DNA of 64,000 nt, taken from AP-15 sp035503615. Its GTDB lineage: Bacteria > Pseudomonadota > Alphaproteobacteria > ATCC43930 > CGMCC-115725. The first letter of the stretch is position 1. Each line of letters opens with the position of its first letter. Below, piece by piece: positions 52,343 through 60,792 of the stretch. The stretch is from assembly GCA_035503615.1 (NCBI GenBank), contig DATJTI010000068.1, positions 1 through 64,000 on the forward strand, given 5' to 3'. Both the position numbers and the translations under genes were made by a program. A model generated the notes under the pieces. The model worked only from the letters and a program-made list of their open reading frames with translations, did no database searches and was not told where the DNA came from.

Positions 52343-54520
52343 ATGCCGCAAGCCACCGCTGCTGCGAGCGAGCCCTCCGCATTCTCGATCGAGGTGGCGC
52401 CCTTTCAGGAGCGCCGGCCGCGTGTTTTGAAACAGGGCGACACATTTGCGGTGTTTGGGCCGCGCGGCGATATCCTTGCCGCCGACCGCTCGCCCGAGGG
52501 CGTCTACCACCGCGACACGCGCTATCTGTCCTACCTCGAATTGCGCCTCGCCGGCGCACCGCTGTTGCTGCTCAGCTCGAATGTGCAGGAAGACAACGTC
52601 GTGCTGAGCGTCGATCTGACCAATCCCGACCTCGTCGTCGCGGATCGAGCTGCGGTCCGCGCCGAAATGATCCACGTCAACCGGCGCAAATACCTCTGGC
52701 AGAATTGCTGTTGGGAACGGCTGCTGGTGCGTAATTTTGACATGGTCGGGCACGAGCTGCTGCTGGATCTCTCCTTCGCCGCCGATTTTGCCGACATGTT
52801 CGAAGTTCGCGGCCAGAAACGGCCGCGGCGCGGGCGGTCGTCGATCGAGCGGTGCTCGGATTCGCTGGTCGTGCTGCGCTACGCCGGCCTCGACGGGGTC
52901 AAGCGAATGACCAGCCTCGGCTTCGAGCCGGCGCCGACCCGGCTCGACGGCACGACCGCGAGTTTCGCATTGTCGCTCGCACCGGGTGAGGCGATGGGGG
53001 TCGTGCTGCGGATCGCTTGTGACGAGGAGACGGCGGGCTGCGGCGCGGTCGGCCGGCGCTTCTACAGCTTGCTGCGCACCGCACGACGGGCGATGCGCAC
53101 GACCAGCGGGCGAGCCGCCAGCCTCGACAGCTCGAACTCGCTGTTCAACGAGCTGTCCCGCCGTTCGGTCGCCGATCTGTACATGCTGATCACCGACACC
53201 GAGCACGGTCCCTATCCGTTTGCCGGCATCCCGTGGTTCAGCACCGCCTTTGGCCGCGATGGCATCATCACCGCGCTGCTGACGCTATGGGTCGATCCGC
53301 TGATCGCCAAGGGTGTCCTGAATTTCCTCGCCGCGACCCAGGCGACCGAAACCGCGCCCGAGCGCGATGCCGAGCCCGGGAAGATCCTGCACGAGATGCG
53401 CGATGGCGAGATGGCACGGCTCGGCGAGGTGCCGTTCGCGCGATATTACGGCAGCGTCGATGCGACCCCGCTGTTCGTCATGCTGATGGGCGAGTATTTC
53501 CGCCGCACCGGCGACATCGAGACGGTGCGATTGCTGTGGCCGAATGTCGAAGCCGCATTGCGCTGGTGCGACACCGACGGCGACCCGGATGGCGACGGCT
53601 TTGTCGAGTACCATCGCCGCGACGGCAGCGGTCTCGTGAACCAGGGCTGGAAGGATTCGCAGGACGCGATCTTTCACGAGGATGGCCGGCTGGCCGACGG
53701 GCCGATCGCGCTGTGCGAGGTGCAGGGCTACGTCTATGCTGCGAAGCAGCATGCCGCGGCACTGGCGCAGGCCCTCGGGCGCCCCTACACCGCGGCAGCA
53801 CTGGCGCGCCAGGCCGAGTTGCTGCGCCAGCGTTTCGAGGCGGCCTTCTGGTGCGAAGAACTGGGAACCTATGCGCTGGCGCTCGATGGCAGCAAAACCC
53901 CGTGCCGGGTGGTGGCCTCGAATGCCGGGCATGCGCTCTTGACCGGGATCGCCGCCCCGGAGCGGGCCCGCCGGGTCGCCGATACGCTGCTCGGAACCGC
54001 GTGCTTTTCCGGCTGGGGGGTGCGCACGGTCGCGGTGTCGGCGGCGCGCTACAACCCGATGTCGTATCACAACGGTTCGGTGTGGCCGCACGACAACGCG
54101 CTGATCGCCTTGGGGCTCGACCGCTACGGCTTCAAGACGGCTGCGGCGCGGATCTTTGCCGGCCTGCTCGACGCCGCCGGCTACATGGAACCGCGCCGCC
54201 TGCCCGAGCTGTTCTGTGGCTTTGCGTGGCGCAAGCTGACTGCGCCCACGCTCTATCCGGTGGCCTGCATTCCGCAGGCTTGGGCCAGCGCCGCGGTGCT
54301 TGCCCTGGTCCAGGCCTGTCTGGGGCTGAGATTTGGCGCCGCCGAAGCCGAGATCCGGCTCGACCATCCGATCCTGCCCGAGTTTCTCGATAGCCTGCAT
54401 GTGCGCGGGCTGCAGGGGGGCCGCGGCAGCGTCGATCTGAAGCTGCAGCGATCGGGCGCGGAGGTTGCGGTGACGGTCACTCGGCGCCAGGGAGAGGTGC
54501 CGATCGTGGTGTCGCGCTGA
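52343..54520 (+). CDS. Amylo-alpha-1,6-glucosidase / glycogen debranching-type enzyme
   Basis: This 725-residue cytoplasmic protein begins with a beta-rich N-terminal domain (RVLKQGDTFAVFGPRGDILA...GVYHRDTRYLSYLELRL). It continues with a GH15/GH63-like alpha/alpha-barrel: YPFAGIPWFSTAFGRDGIITALLTLW, QGWKDSQDAIFHEDGRLADGPIALCEVQGYVYAA and MSYHNGSVWPHDNALIALGLDRYG. The acidic residues in WKDSQD and the NGSVWPHDN block are where GH catalytic residues lie. Such enzymes act on glycogen side chains or trehalose-type glucans. The actual substrate here is unknown. The neighbouring glycosyltransferase implies an oligosaccharide pathway. Confidence 0.88.
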   Translation: MPQATAAASEPSAFSIEVAPFQERRPRVLKQGDTFAVFGPRGDILAADRSPEGVYHRDTRYLSYLELRLAGAPLLLLSSNVQEDNVVLSVDLTNPDLVVADRAAVRAEMIHVNRRKYLWQNCCWERLLVRNFDMVGHELLLDLSFAADFADMFEVRGQKRPRRGRSSIERCSDSLVVLRYAGLDGVKRMTSLGFEPAPTRLDGTTASFALSLAPGEAMGVVLRIACDEETAGCGAVGRRFYSLLRTARRAMRTTSGRAASLDSSNSLFNELSRRSVADLYMLITDTEHGPYPFAGIPWFSTAFGRDGIITALLTLWVDPLIAKGVLNFLAATQATETAPERDAEPGKILHEMRDGEMARLGEVPFARYYGSVDATPLFVMLMGEYFRRTGDIETVRLLWPNVEAALRWCDTDGDPDGDGFVEYHRRDGSGLVNQGWKDSQDAIFHEDGRLADGPIALCEVQGYVYAAKQHAAALAQALGRPYTAAALARQAELLRQRFEAAFWCEELGTYALALDGSKTPCRVVASNAGHALLTGIAAPERARRVADTLLGTACFSGWGVRTVAVSAARYNPMSYHNGSVWPHDNALIALGLDRYGFKTAAARIFAGLLDAAGYMEPRRLPELFCGFAWRKLTAPTLYPVACIPQAWASAAVLALVQACLGLRFGAAEAEIRLDHPILPEFLDSLHVRGLQGGRGSVDLKLQRSGAEVAVTVTRRQGEVPIVVSR

Positions 54521-54526
54521 GGCGCG

Positions 54527-55291
54527 TCAAAAGCCGACGCCGAGCCGGGCGACCCGCGGCCCGAAATAGCCCTGCGGCAGCGACGGGGGCATGCCGAGCG
54601 CATGTTCCTCGCGGGTGACACAGCGCTTCGTCGCGTCGAACACGGCCTGCCAGCCGGGCGCCCCGGGTAGTGCCGCCAACAGGCACTGGTCGAAAAACGT
54701 GTAGACGCGGCCGGTCTGGCAACCGAAGGACGGCCGGTCGGCACGCGCCGCGGTCAGGATGATGCGGTTGGGGCGCCGCATCGCGCCGGCGGCAAAGCTG
54801 CCGGTGTAGCAGCCGGAGACGATGACGACCGTCGGCGCCGCGGCGCAGCCTCGCGACAGCGCCCGTGCCAACTCGTCCGGATGCAATGCCCGATCCGATC
54901 GCGCCAGCCACAAGCCCTCGCCGCGCTCGCCATGCGAGGTCAGGAAAACGAGGCAGCGATCGCCGGGTCGCGCCGGCAGCCGGGCGATCTCCTGCAGCAG
55001 GCGCGCCGCGGTAGCCGGCTCGACCCCGCCATGGAGTTCGCTGCGGCTGGCGCTCAACCGATGGATATCGGCGGCCGGCACCCCTGCGGCGGCGAGCCGT
55101 CGGGCGAGGGCGCGGGTGGCGTCGTCGAACACCGGCTCGGCATCGTCGCCGGCGGCGAGCACGACCTGCCAGCGCGGCACCGTCCGTGTCGCCGCCGCCA
55201 CGCCGCCGGCCAGCAGTACCAGCCCCAGCCCGAGCCCCAGCCCTCGGGCGAGAACACGAGCCGATACCCGGGAGCGGAACCGAGGGGCCAT
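54527..55291 (-). CDS. Peptidase C13 (legumain-like) family protein
   Basis: This 254-residue cysteine peptidase of clan CD has a possible signal anchor or signal peptide at residues ~10-35 (RVLARGLGLGLGLVLLAGGVAAA). The catalytic His is in FLTSHGERGEGLW and the Cys in VVIVSGCYTGSFAAGAM, the legumain/caspase dyad arrangement. It begins near LAAGDDAEPVFDDATRALARRLAAAGV, a typical caspase-fold start. It converges on the debranching gene with six bases between stops. Substrate and physiological role are unknown. Confidence 0.85.
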   Translation of the reverse strand: MAPRFRSRVSARVLARGLGLGLGLVLLAGGVAAATRTVPRWQVVLAAGDDAEPVFDDATRALARRLAAAGVPAADIHRLSASRSELHGGVEPATAARLLQEIARLPARPGDRCLVFLTSHGERGEGLWLARSDRALHPDELARALSRGCAAAPTVVIVSGCYTGSFAAGAMRRPNRIILTAARADRPSFGCQTGRVYTFFDQCLLAALPGAPGWQAVFDATKRCVTREEHALGMPPSLPQGYFGPRVARLGVGF

Positions 55292-55402
55292 CGAACCGCC
55301 TTTCACGCTGGTTGCGCAAGCGATGCTATACTCCGCCCGATCGAGAAAACCCGGCGATGGCGACCGGCCTCGCCGAGCACAGCCAAACGGGGAGGTACCG
55401 CC

Positions 55403-55696
55403 GTGCCGACATACATCATGCTCGCGAACTGGACCGACCAGGGCGCGCAAAAGGTCAAGGATTCGCCGCGGCGGCTCGACACCGCCAAGAAGGCGCTCGT
55501 TGAAATGGGCGGCGAGTTCAAGGGTCTCTATATGACGATGGGGGATTATGACCTGATTGCGATCTATGAGGCGCCGGACGATGCCGTCGCCGCCCGCTTC
55601 ACATTGCTGCTCGGCATGCCCGGCACGCTGCGCACCAAAACCATGAAGGCGTTCCCCGAAGCAGCCTATCGCCAGATCATCGCCACGCTCGGCTAG
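55403..55696 (+). CDS. GYD domain-containing protein
   Basis: This 97-residue protein starts VPTYIMLANWTDQGAQKVKDSPRRLDTAKKALVEMGGEFKGLYMTMGDYDLIAIYEAP. GDYD at the centre is the family-naming motif; the fold is a ferredoxin-like dimeric barrel. Function is unknown, as for the family. GTG start at 55403 has GGAGG seven bases upstream. The stop overlaps the convergent MFS gene stop. Confidence 0.9.
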   Translation: MPTYIMLANWTDQGAQKVKDSPRRLDTAKKALVEMGGEFKGLYMTMGDYDLIAIYEAPDDAVAARFTLLLGMPGTLRTKTMKAFPEAAYRQIIATLG

Positions 55697-57249
55697 TCGA
55701 GCCCGGCGAGTGCGGCGCCGCCGGGAACCTGCGGTGGCCGCCGCAGCAGCAGCAAGAGCGGCATCGCCGCGACCACCAGGATCATCATCAGCATGAAATC
55801 GTCGAGATAGGCAACCATCGCCGCCTGGCGCGTCGCCTCGGCATTGAGCGCCGCCACCCCCGCGGGTGTCGTCAGGCTGAAGGGTGCTGCCAGGCTGAAA
55901 GCTGGGCCGACCTGCGGGGCGCGGGCAAGCGGGTTGTCGGGCCGCAGCTGCTCGATCAGGCGCGAATGCACGACCTGAGTGTTCTGGTCGAGCAGCGCCT
56001 CGACGATCGAAATCCCGATGCTGCCGCCGATATTGCGCATCAGGCTGAAGATCGCGGTGCCCTGGGTCAGGGTGTGCCGCGGCAGCGTCGAAAAGGTGAT
56101 GATGCTGAGCGGGGTGAAGACAAGGCCGAGGCCGATCCCCTGCGACACCCCGGTCGAGATCACCGGACCCATTCCCATATAGAGCGAGAACCCGGTCATC
56201 TGCCACATCGACACCGCGGTGACCACGAGCCCGCCGAGGATGATCAGCCGGGTATCGACCCGGCCGACGATGCGCGCGACGAGGATCATCGCGATCATCG
56301 TGCCGACCCCGCGCGGTGCGGTCACCAGCCCGGTCGTGAAGACCGGGTAGTTCATCAGGTCCTGCAGCATCGTCGGCAACAGCGTCATCGTGCCGTAGAG
56401 CGGGATGCCGACGAGGAACATGATCAGCGTGCCGGCGACGCAATTGGCGTCCTTCAAGAGCTCGCGGTTCAGAAACGAGCGTTCGTTGGCGGTCGCGGTA
56501 TGGACGATGAACAGATAGAGGCACAGCCCGGCGATGATCGTCTCGATCCAGATCTCGGCCGAGCCATACCAGTCCTTCAGCTCGCCGCGGTCGAGCAGCA
56601 TCTGCAGCGCGCCGATCGCCAGGCTCAGCGTGACAAAGCCGAAGAAATCGAACCCCTCGCGCTGCGCGCGGTGGGTTTCACGGATAAAGATCATGATCCC
56701 GCCGGCGGCGAGGATTCCGACCGGCAGGTTGATGTAGAAGACCCAGCGCCAGCTGTAGTCTTGGGTCAGCCAGCCGCCGAGCGCCGGGCCGATGATCGGG
56801 CCGAGGATCACCCCCATGCCCCAGATCGCCATGGCCTGGCCGTGGCGATGCGGCGGATTGATCTGCAGCAGCACGGCTTGCGACAACGGCACCAGGGCCG
56901 CCCCGCAGATGCCCTGGAGCAGGCGAAAGATCACCAGTTGCGCGAGGCTCTGCGAGATGCCGCACAGCGCGGAGGCGAGGGTGAAGCCGGTAACCGAGAT
57001 CAGGAACACATATTTGATGCCGAACCGCCCGGCCAGCCATCCGGTCAGCGGCGTCATGATCGCAGCGGCGACGATATAGGAGGTCACCACCCATGCGATC
57101 TGGTCCTGCGAGGCCGACAGGCCGCCCTGCATGTGCGGCAACGCGACATTGGCGATCGTGGTGTCGACCCCCTGCATGAAGGTCGCCAGCATGATCGAAA
57201 CGGTGATCCAGCCCCGGTTCGGCACCGGGGCAGCGATGCTAGAATTCAC
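55693..57249 (-). CDS. emrB: DHA2 family MFS multidrug permease (copy 1, EmrB type)
   Basis: This 518-residue 14-helix permease shows SIMLATFMQGVDTTIANVALPHMQGGLSASQDQIAWVVTSYIVAAAIMTPLTGWLAGRFGIKY and the motif GPIIGPALGGWLTQDYSWRWVFYINLP. The start GTG overlaps the HlyD adaptor stop (GTGA). It is the permease of a MarR-HlyD-MFS operon, and close to two further copies upstream (59083 and 60793), from which it diverges in the last 60 residues. Confidence 0.93.
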   Translation of the reverse strand: MNSSIAAPVPNRGWITVSIMLATFMQGVDTTIANVALPHMQGGLSASQDQIAWVVTSYIVAAAIMTPLTGWLAGRFGIKYVFLISVTGFTLASALCGISQSLAQLVIFRLLQGICGAALVPLSQAVLLQINPPHRHGQAMAIWGMGVILGPIIGPALGGWLTQDYSWRWVFYINLPVGILAAGGIMIFIRETHRAQREGFDFFGFVTLSLAIGALQMLLDRGELKDWYGSAEIWIETIIAGLCLYLFIVHTATANERSFLNRELLKDANCVAGTLIMFLVGIPLYGTMTLLPTMLQDLMNYPVFTTGLVTAPRGVGTMIAMILVARIVGRVDTRLIILGGLVVTAVSMWQMTGFSLYMGMGPVISTGVSQGIGLGLVFTPLSIITFSTLPRHTLTQGTAIFSLMRNIGGSIGISIVEALLDQNTQVVHSRLIEQLRPDNPLARAPQVGPAFSLAAPFSLTTPAGVAALNAEATRQAAMVAYLDDFMLMMILVVAAMPLLLLLRRPPQVPGGAALAGLD

Positions 57250-58436
57250 CGCGCCGCCGTCTGAGTGGTCCGATCATCAAGCCAGCCGAACAGCTGCTTC
57301 ACCCGTTCCAGCATCGGCCGGTGATACCCCGTGTCGACCTCGACATCGGCACTGAGCCCGGCGGCGAGCCGATAGCGCGGATCGAGCTTGTCGAAGCTGA
57401 GCCGCACCGGCAGCCGCTGGACCACTTTGACCCAGTTGCCGGTGGCGTTTTCGGCCGGCAACAGCGAAAAGGTCAGCCCGGTCCCCGGGCTCAAGCTCTG
57501 AACCTTGGCGTGAAACACGACATCGGGATAAGTGTCGATCGCGATCGTGGCATCCTGACCCGGGTGCATGTGGGTGAGTTGGGTTTCCTTGAAATTGGCG
57601 GTCACCCAGATGCGCTTGGCCGAGACCAGCGAGAACAGCGTCGTCGGCATCGAGCCGGTGTCCACCCCCTGAACCCAGTCGCCGACCTGGAGCTGGTCGA
57701 CCTTGGTGACGATGCCATCCTCGGGCGCGCGCACCACCGTGTAGGACAGGTTCAGCTCGGCGCGATCGAGTGCGGCCTGGGCATGCTGCACCATCGGATG
57801 GTCATCGACCGGGATGTCGGGATCGCCGCCAAGGCTGGCGAGGGCGCTGGCGACGTCCTCCGCTTTCGCGGCGAGTTGCTCACGGGCGATCTTGTAGGCG
57901 TGGTTGGTCTGGTCGTATTGCGACTGCGAGGCGGTGCCGGTAGACAGGAGCCGCTGCTGGCGCTGCAGCTCGCGCTGCTGATACATCAGCGTCGCCTCGG
58001 TCGCCGCGGCATCGGCCTTCTTCTCCTGATAGGTGGCCTTCATCGCCTCGATCTGAAGTTTGACCGCGGCGAGCTGGGCCTTGGCTTCCTCGACGGCGAT
58101 GCGGAACGGGCGCTGATCGAGCGTGAAGAGCACCTGGCCGGCCTTGACGCGCTCGTTGTCGTGCACATCGACCGTCGCGACCCGGCCCGATATCTCGTTG
58201 CTGATCGAGACCCGCGCCGCATCGACATAGGCATCATCGGTCGACACATATTGCCCGCTCGTCAGATACCACCAGCCGCCGGCGACCAACACGATGATCG
58301 GGCCGAACAGCATCAGCGGCAGCCGCAGCCGCTGCCGCCAGGACCGGTGCCGGCGGCTGATCGCCGGCCGCCCCTCCACGGCGGCGCGCAGCGCGCCGAG
58401 TGTCGGAGCCGCTTCGTCGTCGGCTGAAGTCGTCAT
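57246..58436 (-). CDS. emrA: HlyD/EmrA family membrane fusion protein
   Basis: This 396-residue adaptor has one transmembrane anchor (residues ~40-60) followed by STDDAYVDAARVSISNEISGRVATVDVHDNERVKAGQVLFTLDQRPF. A coiled coil comes next, then LSYTVVRAPEDGIVTKVDQLQVGDWVQGVDTGSMPTTLFSLVSAKRIWVTANFKETQLTHMHPGQ. It partners with the DHA2 copy 1. Its ATG overlaps the MarR stop. Confidence 0.93.
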   Translation of the reverse strand: MTTSADDEAAPTLGALRAAVEGRPAISRRHRSWRQRLRLPLMLFGPIIVLVAGGWWYLTSGQYVSTDDAYVDAARVSISNEISGRVATVDVHDNERVKAGQVLFTLDQRPFRIAVEEAKAQLAAVKLQIEAMKATYQEKKADAAATEATLMYQQRELQRQQRLLSTGTASQSQYDQTNHAYKIAREQLAAKAEDVASALASLGGDPDIPVDDHPMVQHAQAALDRAELNLSYTVVRAPEDGIVTKVDQLQVGDWVQGVDTGSMPTTLFSLVSAKRIWVTANFKETQLTHMHPGQDATIAIDTYPDVVFHAKVQSLSPGTGLTFSLLPAENATGNWVKVVQRLPVRLSFDKLDPRYRLAAGLSADVEVDTGYHRPMLERVKQLFGWLDDRTTQTAAR

Positions 58437-58957
58437 TGCTGGCCCCCGACCGGCGCCAGCGCGGTCCCGAGCGCCATGCGACGGCGCATCGCGCGCTGGC
58501 CCGGCGGCTCCTGCGGCTCGGACGGCGTCGCGGTTTCGGCAAGACTGCGGTGAACCCGGCGCAACAGCTCGACGAGAAGCCGCCCCTCATCCTCGGACAG
58601 GCTGGCGAACGCCTCGCGCCGCACCTCGGCCGACAGCTCCAGGATGCGGGTCAGGATCGGCCGCGCCTTCTCGGTCAGGAACAGGCGGCGGGCGCGGCGA
58701 TCACCGGGGTCGAGGCGGCGCTCGATCCAGCCGTCCTCCTCCATCCGGTCGATCTGCCGAACGAGCGTCATCGGCTTGATTTCGAGCAGATCGGCGAGAC
58801 CGGCCTGGTGGATACCCTCATGCCGGGCGAGATAGCCCAGGACGCGGCATTGCGACCGGGTCATGCCGAGGAACAGCAACGCCTGGCGGTTGAAACGCCG
58901 CTCAAACAGGCGGGCAACATCGTGGACGAGATAGCCGAAGCTGCGTTCGAGTTTCAT
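58433..58957 (-). CDS. MarR family transcriptional regulator
   Basis: This 174-residue regulator has the winged-helix block LGMTRSQCRVLGYLARHEGIHQAGLADLLEIKPMTLVRQIDRMEEDGWIERRLDPGDRRARRLFLTEKA. It is the first gene of the MarR-HlyD-MFS operon and probably represses it. The upstream 125 bases to the next gene are AT-rich (58958-59082); an imperfect dyad GGAC...GTCC there may be the operator. A roughly 30-residue basic tail follows the DNA-binding fold. Confidence 0.9.
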   Translation of the reverse strand: MKLERSFGYLVHDVARLFERRFNRQALLFLGMTRSQCRVLGYLARHEGIHQAGLADLLEIKPMTLVRQIDRMEEDGWIERRLDPGDRRARRLFLTEKARPILTRILELSAEVRREAFASLSEDEGRLLVELLRRVHRSLAETATPSEPQEPPGQRAMRRRMALGTALAPVGGQQ

Positions 58958-59082
58958 CTGGCTGCTGGACTACTAAAAGAACTGTCCCTCGGTGATAATA
59001 AGCTATGATACGGAAATTGCACGCGGCGCCATCCGTTTCCGATCGCGCAGCTGGTAGAACGGAATTCGATGGCTCGCCGCGC

Positions 59083-60645
59083 TTACCCGGCCCGCTCGGT
59101 CTGCAGGCCGCCGACGCCCGCCGGCACCCGCGGGCGCGCCTCGCTGCGGGTGCGGCGCACCAGCAGCAATAGCGGGATCATCCCCAGCACGACCACCAGC
59201 ATCAGCGCATAGACATCGATATAGGCGACCATCGAGGCTTGGCGCGTCACCTCGGCATTCAGTGCTGCGATGCCCGTGGGCGTCGTCAGGCTATAGGGCG
59301 TCGGCAGCTGGGGCGCCCGTGCCAGCCAGTTCTCGGGACGCAGCCCTTCGATCAGACGCGAATGGACGATCTGAGTGTTCTCGACCAGCAGCGCCTCGAA
59401 AATCGAGATGCCGATGCTGCCGCCGAGATTGCGCATCAAGCTCCGGAGTGCCGTCCCCTGGGTCAGCATGTGCCGCGGCAGTGTCGACAGCGCCAGGGTG
59501 TTGAGCGGGACGAAGGTGCAACCGAGCCCGAACCCTTGCAGCAGCCCGGAGGTGATGACCGGTCCCATCCCCATCTGCAGCGAAAACCCGGTCATCACCC
59601 ACAGCGAGACCACGGTCAGCAGCAGTCCGCTCAGGATCAGCACCCGGCTGTCGACGCGGTTGACGATCCGCCCGACCAGAAACATCGCCAGCATCGTGCC
59701 GACACCGCGCGGTGCGGTGACGATCCCGGCGGTGAACACCGGATAGTTCATCAGCGATTCGAGCATGGTCGGCAGCAATGCCAGGGTGCCGCTGAGGATC
59801 GCGCCGACGAAGAAAATCAGGATTGTTCCGGCTGCGAAATTCGGGCTCTTGAGCAGATCCCGGTTGAGAAACGAGCGCTCGCCGGTGGTCAGCGTATGGA
59901 CGATAAACAAGTAGATCGCCACGGCGGCGATCGCCGCTTCGACCCAGATCTCGGTCGAGTTGAACCAGTCCTTGAGCTCGCCGCGGTCGAGCAGCATCTG
60001 CAGGGCGCCGATGCCGATGCTCAACGCGATGAACCCGAAAAAATCGAAGGCTTCGCGGTGCGTCCGGCGGGTCTCGCGAATGAACACGAAGATGCCCAAG
60101 GCGGCGAGCAGGCCGAGCGGCAGGTTGATGTAGAAGCACCAGCGCCAGCTGTAGACCTGGGTCAGCCAGCCGCCGAGGACCGGACCGCAGATCGGCCCCA
60201 GCATGACCCCGATACCCCAGACTGCGATCGCCTGCCCATGCCGCTCGGGCGGGTTGATCTGGAGCAGCGTCGATTGCGACAGCGGCACCAGGGCAGCGCC
60301 ACAGGTGCCCTGCAGAAAGCGGTAGAAGACCAGTTCGCCGAGGCTTGTGGCGCTGCCGCACAGCGCCGAGGCAAACGTGAAGCCGAGCACCGAGACCAGA
60401 AAGACGTATTTTATGCCGAGCCGTCCGGCCAGCCAGCCGGTCAGCGGCGTCATGATCGCGACAGCGACGATGTAGGAGGTCAGAACCCAGGCGATCTGGT
60501 CTTGCGCCGCCGACAGGCTGCCTTGGATGTGGGGCAGGGCCACGTTGGCGATCGTGTTGTCGACGCCCTGCATGATCGTCGCCAGCATGATCGAGGCGGT
60601 GATCGCCCGCCGGCTGGCGATCGGTCCAAGCGCCGCGCCCCTCAC
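59083..60645 (-). CDS. DHA2 family MFS permease (copy 2)
   Basis: This 520-residue permease starts with GTG (AGGG seven bases upstream). It contains TASIMLATIMQGVDNTIANVALPHIQGSLSAAQDQIAWVLTSYIVAVAIMTPLTGWLAGRLGIKY, very close to copies 1 and 3, and the same GPICGPVLGGWLTQVYSWRWCFYINLP. It has no adaptor of its own and lies directly upstream of the MarR-HlyD-MFS operon on the same strand, 125 bases away. It could share the HlyD partner. Confidence 0.92.
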   Translation of the reverse strand: MRGAALGPIASRRAITASIMLATIMQGVDNTIANVALPHIQGSLSAAQDQIAWVLTSYIVAVAIMTPLTGWLAGRLGIKYVFLVSVLGFTFASALCGSATSLGELVFYRFLQGTCGAALVPLSQSTLLQINPPERHGQAIAVWGIGVMLGPICGPVLGGWLTQVYSWRWCFYINLPLGLLAALGIFVFIRETRRTHREAFDFFGFIALSIGIGALQMLLDRGELKDWFNSTEIWVEAAIAAVAIYLFIVHTLTTGERSFLNRDLLKSPNFAAGTILIFFVGAILSGTLALLPTMLESLMNYPVFTAGIVTAPRGVGTMLAMFLVGRIVNRVDSRVLILSGLLLTVVSLWVMTGFSLQMGMGPVITSGLLQGFGLGCTFVPLNTLALSTLPRHMLTQGTALRSLMRNLGGSIGISIFEALLVENTQIVHSRLIEGLRPENWLARAPQLPTPYSLTTPTGIAALNAEVTRQASMVAYIDVYALMLVVVLGMIPLLLLVRRTRSEARPRVPAGVGGLQTERAG

Positions 60646-60792
60646 CGCGGGCCCTGATATCGATAGAGCATCGCTTATCGGCGCCGAACCACCATGCGGG
60701 CATTATATGTCGATATGGCGACACCACTCGCGCTGATCCCATGCGGCAGGTGTCCGGAAATTCGATGGGTCGCGCGGTAGCGGGGGCCTGCG

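Noticed and set aside
54527..56524. 665-codon extension of the C13 peptidase frame into the MFS gene
   Set aside because: The extra N-terminal part is a shadow of the MFS permease on the same strand; the signal peptide at 55291 marks the real start.
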